Shown here in pieces: positions 1-8,400 of a stretch of 12,433 nt of DNA. The notes below the pieces were generated by a model that was given only the letters and a program-made list of their open reading frames with translations, did no database searches and was not told the DNA's origin. Each line of letters opens with the position of its first letter. Positions within the stretch are counted from its first letter, which is position 1. The position numbers and the translations under genes were made by a program. The stretch spans positions 1 through 12,433 of the forward strand of contig WKLE02003148.1 of the NCBI GenBank assembly GCA_014885115.2. The letters are read 5' to 3'. The DNA comes from Asterionellopsis glacialis (taxonomy: Eukaryota > Bacillariophyta > Plagiogrammaphyceae > Rhaphoneidales > Asterionellopsidaceae).

Positions 1-619
1 TCGCGCCAGCCCGACAAGGGGAAATTATATCATGTAGATACTTTACCTGGACAGACGAATCTGTACTCATAATCAAAATACTGTATTTATATAAAGGGTC
101 AGCTAGCAGGTGCAACCCCATTTATATAATTCGTTCTCTCCTTATCGTTACTATACACAGTATTTATTATTATTCTGAGCTTCAGTCTATGCATGGCGGT
201 TGGAGATCGTCGTCTTGTTTGGTACATAGATTGGTCTAGTTTTTGAGTGCGATTCTTTCAGATTTTGTTGTTGATATTTAGAGGTCTTTTTGAGGTGTTG
301 TTTTTCGCAGCGCGGGGTATTTTTTTCTACTTGTCCTGTACGATACCCGGTAGGTCTATACCTTGCATTGCGGATTGCAGAGAGCCAAGCACATTACTCG
401 TGCACTGCTTTAGCTTGTCGAGCCTGTTCATTTCTGGGAACGACGTAGGATCCCAGACAAGGACAGCTTCATTCTTTCCCTCGGCTTATGCAAGTTTATT
501 TGATCTAAACGTAATACCGAGATAGCATAAATCGAATCGTTTTCGGCACTCCAGAAAAGCTGGTGCAGCGATAAAACAGTGCCACCCCTGATCAACAATT
601 TGGATCGCTCAACTGGAAA
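1..619 (+). other. 5' flank and leader of the ROCO-peptidase gene
   Basis: No gene is supported here. The stretch is AT-rich with T runs typical of an upstream region. A TAA at 572-574 lies in the frame of the downstream gene, and no ATG in that frame occurs between it and 620, so the coding region cannot extend further left without an extra splice. The open frame at 247-525 starts on GTG, reads through T-rich sequence as a generic hydrophobic peptide, and was not accepted. Confidence 0.6.
85..129 (+). promoter_or_regulatory. Twin TATA-like elements
   Basis: The 10-mer ATTTATATAA occurs exactly twice, at 85-94 and 120-129, spaced 35 bp apart. Each contains a TATATAA core. If either is a functional TATA box, transcription would start about 460-510 bp before the ATG at 620, giving a long leader or a leader intron. 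AT-rich flanks produce such strings by chance, so the assignment is weak. Confidence 0.25.
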
Positions 620-3600
620 ATGTCTCGTCGTAATCACCAATCGCACAGGGAAGATTCCGACCCATCTTTTTCGTATGAAAAGGAAGGTCTTATGTCTGTG
701 GACGACGACGATGATCTTGAAGACGAATTCGATAGAGCACAGCGACCAGGAAGAAGAGATAGTGGTGGTGGGAGTAGCTTCTGGAGAGCATCCATCGAAG
801 GGTCGACCGCAAATGCGGCCCAACCGACACAAAGCGCTCAACCCACACCTCAGTTTTCTTCACCAAAGCCAATTCCTGTTCAAGGAGTACCTCAATTTCC
901 CGGTCTCAATGTGCAGAGGTACCGATCAGTTTCCGGGAGTACTCTCTCCTCAAATGGGTCACACTCTGCCACGAGCATAGAAGCACCGCAGAGAGTAGGC
1001 GGCATCAGGCTCGGTGCTTCTACTCGAGCACATTCGAATTCAAATGAGTCTGATGATCTTCCTCTGAGAAAAATAGAACAGGAAGCTGATATGAAACTTC
1101 TAAGATCAAAGGTGAGAACATAAACTGAGCATTTAATGATACAATGGGTTAGAACAGATATCGGATATTCATTTTATTTTTCTTTATTTCGAAATTATGA
1201 CAGCCTACTCCCTCGGACGACCAGAGGCCTCCACTAATGTACAGACCAGAATCTGGAAACTCTAGCCAATCAGTTGGATCTCTCTCAAGAGAATCAAGTA
1301 TAACAAATAAGAAAGAAGTCACGAGGCATCGAAATACGTCACTTCGGACTAATTTGGAGTCTGCGACGGGAGAAGAGGGAGCATTTCTTTCTGCTGAACA
1401 GTCAGAAGACAGCTCTCACACCCAAACTTTGGACGGACCCGACTGTGCTGTATCGAGGGCTTCTACTACCGGAAGTGATCATTCCGGATCTTTGTTGTAT
1501 GGCAAACCTTTGAGCAAAAAGAGTACCGGTGATGCAAATAGCACTACCTCCGGAGCAACTTCCTCCGGTGTCTTGTTGGGAAAATCTTCTTCTCTTATCT
1601 TCCCCACAGGCGTCGAGACCCCAGGAGAAGAAAAGGAAGAAGTAATAAGCACTACTAGGCGGAAAGTTGATCTTCTCCTGGATCAGTGTGAGACGGTCCG
1701 TTTTCCGTTTAAAAAGAAACTCAACCTCGAGAATCTTAATCTCATGGCTACGGACGTACCCGTAAAAGATTTGTGCAATACTTCCCTGGGCAATTCACTC
1801 TACAAACTCAGCTTGGGTGGAAACCGTCTTTCTTACGTACCGGAACTTCTAGTGAAATGTATGCCTCTCTTGAAGGTTCTTGACATGAGCCAGTGCGATC
1901 TCCATAGTCTTCCAGAAAAATGGAATCTGCCACAGCTTAAACTTCTGAATCTTAGTCACAATCGGCTTACCGAGTTCCTTGACGAGGTGAGATTTGTATG
2001 TCTTTTAGTTGTTTAGTGTAGTATTTAGTGGTAAAACTGACTCGCTTTTTCATCTCCTTTTATATCTCATAGGGAATGCTTGATGGCTTGCGCGAACTTC
2101 AAGAATTGAATCTTTACGGGAATAAAGTGGGAGAGATTCTCGTTCCAAGCAACCCCAAACTTCTCTCCAAACTGGAAATTTTGAATCTGGGATACAATGA
2201 TTTGTCATATTTGCCTGATGAACTTGATCAGTTGAAGTCTCTGCGGGTACTCAAACTAATGAACAATTTTCTAGCTAAGGTTCCTGTACGGGTATGTGAT
2301 ATGGACCTCAGAACAATCGATGTTTCTTCAAATCCTGTTATTCAACCTCCTATTGAGACATGCGAACGCGGGATTTCCAGTATGAAACGATATTATGCTT
2401 GTTTGCGTCTAGAGGAGCAGTCAAAGCAAAAAGCACTTGAGGAAGTTCAAAAAAAATTGTCTCGACAACGCAACAAAAAAGAATCGACCAAACCCCGAAA
2501 GAAGAGAAGCTTTTTCTCTTCAGGAGGAGCTTCTCAACCGTTCACAGCTTCAGCTCACACCTCTGATGATGTACAACAATTATCAAAATCGATGACAGGC
2601 CTTACTACATCCCGTAGAGACCATGCTTCGCCCTTTTCTCACAGCCGACGTGATGCTGAAGGGGAAGAGGCAGCAGCGAAAAAGAGTCATCTATCCAGAG
2701 CGGAACTAGTGTCTTCTTCTAGTGCAGGTCCAACTTTACAGCAAGACGGTAAGGAACGAATTACCGGCCATTTGAAGAAACGAAGCATATCCGCCGAACA
2801 ACAAAAGTCTGATCCAAATATCGCATTTGGAAGGCAAAGAACCTATGGGTCATCTGACGTTGACAGTGAGCTTGATTCTTTCAACGATGGAAAAGGAGAA
2901 ATATTAGAGGAGAAAGAAGAAGCCACAGTGAATGATACTTTGAAGGTCATCTTTGTTGGAATGGCACTTGCTGGGAAGACAAGTATGATTAAGCGCTTGA
3001 TCGAGGGACGTGAGGCGATCATTCCCAAGCGCGACGAAAGAACGGTCGGTGTTGACATTTACGAGTGGGATCCTAAATCAGACTCTAGGAAGGAAATTCA
3101 TGATGTTGATACCAAAATTAAAGTGCAAGATGAGGAGCTAGCAGCAACTTGTGGGGACGTGAACGTCAAGTTCAGTGTCTGGGATTTCGCTGGCCAACAC
3201 GTCTATCATGTAAGAACCTTGTTTTCATTCTTTTCGTTCTTTTCGTGGAGATTCACTTTGTAGTTTCTAATCTTTGTCTCTTTCACTTGTTTCAAAGGCA
3301 ACACACGAACTTTTCTTCTCTCCCCGTGCATTGTATGTCCTCGTATGGGACATGGGAGCAACGAACGCAGCTACACAGAAAGAGACAAATTCAGGAGACG
3401 ATGTGCGAGGAGCTTTCAAACTTTCATACGATTCCTCGGATGATGAAGACGACGACTTTGTGGCAGAGGAAGCAGAAAAAAGAGCAGACCGGGCATTAGA
3501 GCGTGATATTGATGAAAAGGTGCAGTTCTGGGTAGATTGTATTCAGAGTAGCGCACCCGGAGCAGCAATCATGCCTGTGGCATCGTTTGATGATTACTTT

Positions 3601-6564
3601 ACAAAGGAAGGTAGCCAGGTAGAGGCAAAGCGTCGTTGCGAAATTTTGAAGCAGCGTCTGCTCAAGCACGAGAAACGACGAATGAAAGGACTACGGAAGC
3701 GTTTGGAAGAATTCGAGAAGCAGAATCGTGCGAATGATGAAGCAGCTCTCAGGCTCAGAAAACTTCTATGCTCCTACACCAGGCCGAAACTTATATTTGG
3801 CGCAAAGGGAGAAGATAGCGTTGTACGTGTAAGTGGTACAAAGTACACCGGATTTGATCGCTTGACTCAGAAGATTGTTAACATTGCAACTGGTCGCGAT
3901 CAAGCTGGTTGGCAGTATCCGATTTTCAGGGGTCATGTCGGTGCGAGAATTCCACGGATGAGACTGGAAGTACGCGAAGCTGTGCGGGAGATGCGTGATC
4001 GCTTTAAGGTCGTCGAATGGGGACATTTTTTGAGCACACTGCTGAAAGAGCGTGGTTTGTACAATGCTGAAGATGTAAGCGACGCCTTGCACTTTTTGAC
4101 AAATATTGGCGAGCTTTCGTACTTCGGAAATGTTTTTACAGACAAGAAACAGATCAGAGTAAGTTTGTTTCTTTGCGACATGGTAAATTATAAGCTCGAA
4201 GATTTGCTGTTTTCCTCACTGTTTTTAAATGCATTCAATAGGTGCCAAAGGATTCGAACAGACGTTCAAGTTTTTTTTCTCACAAAGACCTGAAATTTTA
4301 TGATGAGGACGAAATCGACGCAGCGGATGATGAAAACGCCAATCTTTCCGCTGCTGCTGCAGCAATAACCGAAACAATTTCTACGAGAGACGATTTGTCG
4401 ATGAATTCAGAAACAAATGCTGACTTGGCAGAGTCTGGCTTATCCCAGTTTGTTTTCTTAAACCCTCGGTGGCTAGTTGCTGCTGTTGCATGTATCCTTC
4501 GCCACGATCTAGATAGAGAAATTGCCGACACGAGACGAAGGATGCTTGCGGCGACTAAAGGAGATAGATCTATCATCGACCGAGGTGACAGTTTCGTGTA
4601 TGATGCAAATTTGAATTGCCCTGTAATTACGGCGCAAGATGCTTGCATGTTGTGGCAAGCAAAGAAGTTTACCAAGAAGGCAGCAGAACGGGCACAGCTA
4701 TATTCCAGCCAAATACCTCTGACTCCATTTGAATTTTTGCAGCGGTTGCTAATACGCTTCGGCGTTTTCGTCCCAATCGACCTGAGTATTGACAAGGCGT
4801 ACTTTGGTGGAAAGGAGTACGGGCTTCATTCGCATGCCGACTATCCAAACCCACAAGAGCTGCCACTCGACATGAAATCTTCGGACTCAAATCGCTCTCC
4901 GAACTTCTTTTTCCTCCCCAGTCTTCTTGGTCCCGGCGAGCCAACTGAAGCGTGGACCTACAAAAATACCGATAGTTGGGCAACTACATTGTGTCATTCC
5001 GTCCTCTTCCCTGATGGAGTCCCCCCGGGCCTGATGGAACGTGTCACATCAGCAGTATTGAGTGGTGTGTATGCAGTGGCCAAGTCTACAGGGAACGGAC
5101 AACTAGCCGACGGAGATATCAGGGCTAAAGAAATCCTTTGCTGGCGTACTGCTTTCTTCCTCAAATTGGGTATTCTGACAAGAGATAACGGGGAGATGAA
5201 GGAAGGTGTGACAGAACTTTTTTGCTTACTTGCCGATCGTGAATCGCACCTTTGTGTAGGTTCAGAGTATATGGGAGTAGGAACTAGGAGACTTGTGTTG
5301 AGTGCTAAAGGCCAGGTTGGAGATAACGGGCGAAAAATTTGGGCAGGAGGGTAAGTGAATTTTGACATGGTATCTTTGGGTTTAAAAGTACGTGGGATTC
5401 TCATACCGAAACGTTTTTATTTTATGCAGTTACATGTTGGTAATGAAGGCTATCAATCGCGTCATGCACGAGTATGGAGGGCTTGAGTACGAGAAACAAG
5501 GCTTTTGCCCTGAGTGCCTTTCCAAGAAAGCTGTTAGTCAGGCTAGTTCATGGGACTGGACCACACTGCGGTCTGCGTCTAAAAATGGAGACGAATCGGT
5601 ACGTTGTCATCATGGTCATCGTGTCAATACCGGGCTTGTCACTGGGCCAAGTGATACATTGCCAAATCGACTGGACTCATTATCCAATACAAGATTCAAT
5701 GGTCTTGAACCAATTGTTCCCGTGAGTGAGCTTCTTAGAGGAGTTGTCCTTGTTGGGTTGTGGGATGGTAAGACCCGAAAGGTCGTCCGCGTCGGTTCCG
5801 GTTTTGTTGCCGATAAGAAAAGAGGACTTATCGTGACTGCAAGCCATACACTGATGAATATTTGGGGGGATAAAAGGTCGCCATTCGGAGAAAATTATTA
5901 TGGTTTGCGTGAGGGAAAAGTTGTTATTGGAATCATTCGACGAAAGAAAGGAACTGATGCAAGTGACAACAGTGACGGGACGATGGCAGTCTTCAGGTAC
6001 TTCGCCAAGATAGTTGCCAAAGATGAAAGCATTGAATCAAAGGGTGAGTGTCACCTGGATGCATGCGTACTACGTATAACGACACGAATGGAAAATGATG
6101 TAGGAGGCGATGGAGAAGGTTGTGGCGACCAACCGGAAACGCTTCTTTTGAACAACCCGGATGCCCTGAAACGGGAGAAATTACATCAGCTAAAGGTTGC
6201 AGAAACATGCGAACTCGATGAACAAGTGAGAATTCTTGGATACAATCAAGGTGGCGAAGGACTTCTCGGTCGTGGAGAGACCTTGAATCGCTACGTCGAT
6301 TTTGCAAGAGGCTATGTTTGCAAGAAGTTCGGTACTGGCGAGGAAGTCCCAAGCTCGGAACAGCGTCACAAATTTAAGCCTCGTGCGGAAATTGTTGTTA
6401 TTTGTCCAACAATTGGTGGTCACAGCGGCGGTCCTTGTGTGAACCAGCAAGGCGAAGTAATTGGAATACTCAGCAGGGCAGATCCGGCTGAAAAACAACG
6501 ATGTTACCTTGTGCCAGCATACGAATGGAAGTCATTAGTGAAGAGAGCAAAAAACGCCTTTTAA
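620..6564 (+). CDS. LRR-Roc-COR (ROCO) protein with C-terminal trypsin-like serine peptidase domain
   Basis: Six exons (620-1111, 1204-1986, 2073-3209, 3298-4158, 4242-5350, 5430-6564) join in one frame of about 1,838 codons. Residues 1-330 are Ser-rich and disordered. About eight leucine-rich repeats span 337-535, followed by a basic linker. The Roc GTPase has a P-loop GMALAGKTS at 721-729, a switch-I-like T749, and DFAGQ at 796-800; its G4 site reads ASFDD (899-903) instead of the usual T/N-K/H-x-D. An acidic insert lies at about 825-874. COR runs from about 1012 to 1460, with FLNPRWL (1163-1169) and FFFLPSLLGPG (1313-1323), and is split by a disordered insert at 1092-1156. C1487-x2-C1490 and C1520-H-H-G-H1524 suggest a zinc site. 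The peptidase (about 1562-1835) has TASH (H1600), HLDACVLRI (D1671) and GHSGGP (S1793). The ATG at 620 is preceded by AAA and an in-frame upstream stop. The domain calls are firm; GTP-controlled proteolysis is inference. Confidence 0.9.
1112..1203 (+). other. Intron 1 of the ROCO-peptidase gene
   Basis: This 92-bp phase-0 intron has donor GTGAGA and acceptor TATGACAG. Reading into it meets TAA after three codons. Removing it joins the Ser-rich N-terminus to the equally Ser-rich start of exon 2 in frame. Confidence 0.8.
1987..2072 (+). other. Intron 2 of the ROCO-peptidase gene
   Basis: This 86-bp phase-0 intron has donor GTGAGA and acceptor ATCTCATAG. Removal rebuilds a leucine-rich repeat across the junction (LTEFLDE then GMLDGLRELQELNL). 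Retention reads to a TAG inside the intron. Confidence 0.88.
3210..3297 (+). other. Intron 3 of the ROCO-peptidase gene, just after the Roc G3 motif
   Basis: This 88-bp phase-0 intron has donor GTAAGA and acceptor TTTCAAAG. Removal joins DFAGQHVYH to ATHELFFSPRALYVLVWDM, the continuous sequence expected after G3 in Roc domains. A TTCTTTTCG 9-mer is tandemly doubled inside it. Confidence 0.9.
4159..4241 (+). other. Intron 4 of the ROCO-peptidase gene
   Basis: This 83-bp phase-0 intron has donor GTAAGT and acceptor TTCAATAG. It contains no stop in the incoming frame. Its length is not a multiple of three, so retention shifts the frame and ends at a TGA about 50 bp into exon 5. Confidence 0.82.
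5351..5429 (+). other. Intron 5 of the ROCO-peptidase gene
   Basis: This 79-bp phase-2 intron has donor GTAAGTG and acceptor TTTTATGCAG. The split codon GG|T restores Gly 1461, and the next residues read YMLVMKAINRV. If retained, the donor itself makes a TAA stop with the last exon bases. Confidence 0.88.
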
Positions 6565-6691
6565 GTATTTTAACGCAACGAAAACAGGTGCATTTTTACA
6601 AGATTCCTTCTTTCTGCATGTCAGTTTGTGTAGTGTAGGTCCTAGACCAAGTCCCTTTTGCATGTTTTAGTACAGCGCGGTTTGCACTGGT

Positions 6692-6697
6692 AATAAA
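6692..6697 (+). terminator. Candidate polyadenylation signal of the ROCO-peptidase gene
   Basis: AATAAA lies about 128 bp after the TAA stop at 6562-6564, in AT-rich sequence. It is the canonical eukaryotic hexamer at a plausible distance. Use of the site is inferred only. Confidence 0.45.
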
Positions 6698-6945
6698 TAT
6701 ACTAAAACTCATTTTTGCTTTTTCAGTATCTTGAAAATGTTCTGTGAATGCCGACGATGGGAATGAGTCATATAAACCAGAACGAAAATGCAACAGCATA
6801 TACCAGGCACAATTTTGTTGTAAACGTAAAGCTCAAAGAAGGCATGGTGTTTTAAATTATCAGTCTTGCAGCTCCAAAATCTAACTTGAGACTGACACCG
6901 AGTGACAATCATGATGATCCGGATAGGTTTATATGCTATGTAATG

Positions 6946-6951
6946 TTTATT
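6946..6951 (-). terminator. Candidate polyadenylation signal of the PRA1 gene
   Basis: TTTATT on the plus strand reads AATAAA on the minus strand, about 78 bp past the PRA1 stop at 7031-7029. Position and strand fit the PRA1 transcript. Confidence 0.45.
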
Positions 6952-7028
6952 CAATTAGGCCAAAATGCACCAACGCTTCATAGACAATTTAATCACCACA
7001 ATATATGTAAGCACTCTTGTTATCAAGC

Positions 7029-7931
7029 TCAGACAACATCAGGCTGAGCATCCTCGTTCAAAAAAGATGTTTCTTCATTCAGAGTCAAATCACCTGACAT
7101 TACAACTTTATCTTCTTCGTCTTTGTGCAGAGAGGCATCTCGCAAAAAGGCATGCATACCAACCAAAAAGCCACTACTAAATAGTGTCCACCAAAACACA
7201 CCTGCCAAAATTCTCATTAATACAAGGACACTAATACCCGCCATTACTATCGTTGCTACTTTTTGGGAAACTGTAATTGGTCCTAATTTCATGGGACCTT
7301 CCTGAGTTGCTTTTATAACATACAACCAAGCACCTCCGAGCAGAGCGATTCCAATGATTGCAGAGGGTGAAACAACAAGGGTCAAGACAAAGAGAAGGGC
7401 TGTCATCATGGAGTAATTGAGGTAGAAAAATACAAAATTATGACGGAGGCGTTCCATCAAAAGAGAGGGAGTACGTTCCACGTAAAAAGGACGGTCTTCT
7501 CCAATTCCGAAAAATACGGTTAAATTACGAATGTGTTCTCTATTGAAGAGCTTGTTGTTTGCAAAATAATCCTTTGTTCCTTGAGGGATTTGGCCCGATA
7601 CAGATTTCATTGCTTCATTTGCTCCACTAGAGTCCCATTTCTCTTTCCTAAAAATCAATAAAAGAAGACACCAATGGATGGGTCAGCATAACCTCATTTT
7701 GCATTTGATAAAAGAAACTTATTTGCAACGAAACCTAAAATCACTTGGTAGGAGAGTTTTCATGAGTCCCGTCGCGAGACCATCATTTATCTGTGTAGAA
7801 GCAATACACAAAACTACGTAGAATAAAATGACCAGTAGAAAATGACGCAAAAAGGTTACTCACACGGAATTTACCGCCCCCATCAACGTCGATAGAGAAC
7901 CCGCGGACGGTTGAGCATCTGCAGCGGACAT
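7029..7931 (-). CDS. PRA1 family (prenylated Rab acceptor) membrane protein
   Basis: Two exons, 7931-7864 and 7647-7029, encode 228 residues. The start at 7931-7929 (MSAADAQPSAG) has A at -3, and splicing restores Val 23 from GT|G. The N-terminal 60 residues are polar. Residues 64-93 hold the family's entry region with RPFYVERTPSLLMERLRHN. Two long hydrophobic hairpins follow, about 94-136 and 150-190, consistent with the usual four short membrane segments. The tail after 193 is acidic and cytosolic in character. PRA1 proteins sit in ER, Golgi and endosomal membranes and act in Rab GTPase delivery and vesicle traffic. The length is normal for the family. The family call rests on the hairpin pattern and the region before it; no functional link to the convergent ROCO gene is shown. 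Confidence 0.85.
7648..7863 (-). other. Intron of the PRA1 gene
   Basis: This 216-bp phase-2 intron on the minus strand has donor GTGAGT and a T-rich acceptor ending TTGATTTTTAG. Its length is a multiple of three, but retention reads GTG TGA at the donor and stops at once. It is more than twice the length of the ROCO introns. Confidence 0.78.
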
Positions 7932-8140
7932 GATCTTGATCTAGCTGTTTGTTGCGAAGTAAAACTTGAAATATGAAGATAGGGTGCGTGCACAAGGTAA
8001 ACTAACAAAGTAGATTCCAAAGTGCCTCTGGCTCTTCTTTTGGAGACTTCCTGTTGCCAAATCTAATTTTCTCCTTTTGGCTTTCGTGCTGGAGTCGTTG
8101 TGAACGGGCAGTTGGACCAAGTCATGGGGATCGTTGAGCC
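7932..8140 (-). promoter_or_regulatory. Upstream region of the PRA1 gene
   Basis: This is non-coding sequence between the PRA1 start codon and the palindromic cluster, with ordinary CpG content. It must hold the PRA1 leader and probably its core promoter. No clear TATA box was seen. A 20-codon upstream frame (ATG at 8125-8123 on the minus strand) exists but may lie outside the transcript. Confidence 0.35.
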
Positions 8141-8400
8141 TCTACCGTTAGGCATACCGTACAGACAGTCCTGGTACCTGGTACGGACAGTACGAGAGCC
8201 AGCAGTACCTGGTACCTGTATCACAAACACCTTGATAGTCTCATCTCACATTCCAGTTCGAGTTAACCATTATTAATTAGGAGTATTTTTTAGCCACGAT
8301 TACTGTCTGTCTGTACCAGGTAGTACTACTCTGTACCTGTAGGTCTACCTGGGTACATGTGGCTAAACTACCGTAGGACCTGGTACTGTAGGACAGTGGT
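8141..8400. repeat. GTAC-rich palindromic repeat cluster
   Basis: GTAC occurs eleven times between 8159 and 8386, against roughly one expected by chance. The 10-mer TACCTGGTAC is present at 8175-8184 and 8206-8215, in inverted form at 8313-8322, and as a 9-mer at 8378-8386. GTACAGACAGT at 8159-8169 is mirrored by ACTGTCTGTCTGTAC at 8302-8316. GGTACC occurs at 8173 and 8211. The cluster sits at the boundary between CpG-normal and CpG-poor DNA. It could be a foldback or MITE-type element, or a set of protein-binding sites. Confidence 0.7.
8289..8367. repeat. Nested inverted repeat (foldback)
   Basis: The outer arms TTTAGCCAC (8289-8297) and GTGGCTAAA (8359-8367) are perfect inverted copies. 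Inner arms TGTACCAGGTAG (8312-8323) and CTACCTGGGTACA (8345-8357) match with one extra base. Spacing between inner and outer arms is uneven (14 versus 1 nt), so the structure would be an interrupted hairpin. Confidence 0.65.

Larger units (their letters stand above)
6565..7028. other. Convergent 3' intergenic region
   Basis: The 464 bp separate the ends of the two convergent genes. No coding sequence is supported; the short open frames on both strands here have no recognisable features and are AT-rich. Each strand carries one canonical AATAAA, so the region probably consists of the two 3' untranslated regions. Confidence 0.6.

Noticed and set aside
247..525. Open frame of 92 codons upstream of the ROCO gene
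   Set aside because: It starts on GTG, reads T-rich DNA as a generic hydrophobic peptide, and shows no domain or plausible splice link to the ROCO frame.
3149..3499. Plus-strand frame across Roc intron 3
   Set aside because: It is out of frame with the GTPase motifs on both sides; removal of the 88-bp intron explains the region fully.
4298..4795. 165-codon antisense frame inside COR
   Set aside because: It is a shadow of the COR coding frame, with no recognisable features; other antisense frames in this gene were rejected for the same reason.
5993..6498. Antisense frames opposite the peptidase domain
   Set aside because: The plus frame holds the catalytic motifs; the antisense products match nothing.
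7123..7305. Plus-strand frame opposite the PRA1 gene
   Set aside because: It is a shadow of the membrane-spanning coding region on the minus strand.
7870..7880. Alternative donor GTAAAT in PRA1 exon 1
   Set aside because: Its use would join exon 2 in a frame that hits a stop within seven codons; the GTGAGT donor at 7863 keeps the frame.
7783..7995. Minus-strand 70-codon frame overlapping PRA1 exon 1
   Set aside because: It is in a different frame from the PRA1 start and runs into the intron; the spliced PRA1 model is continuous without it.
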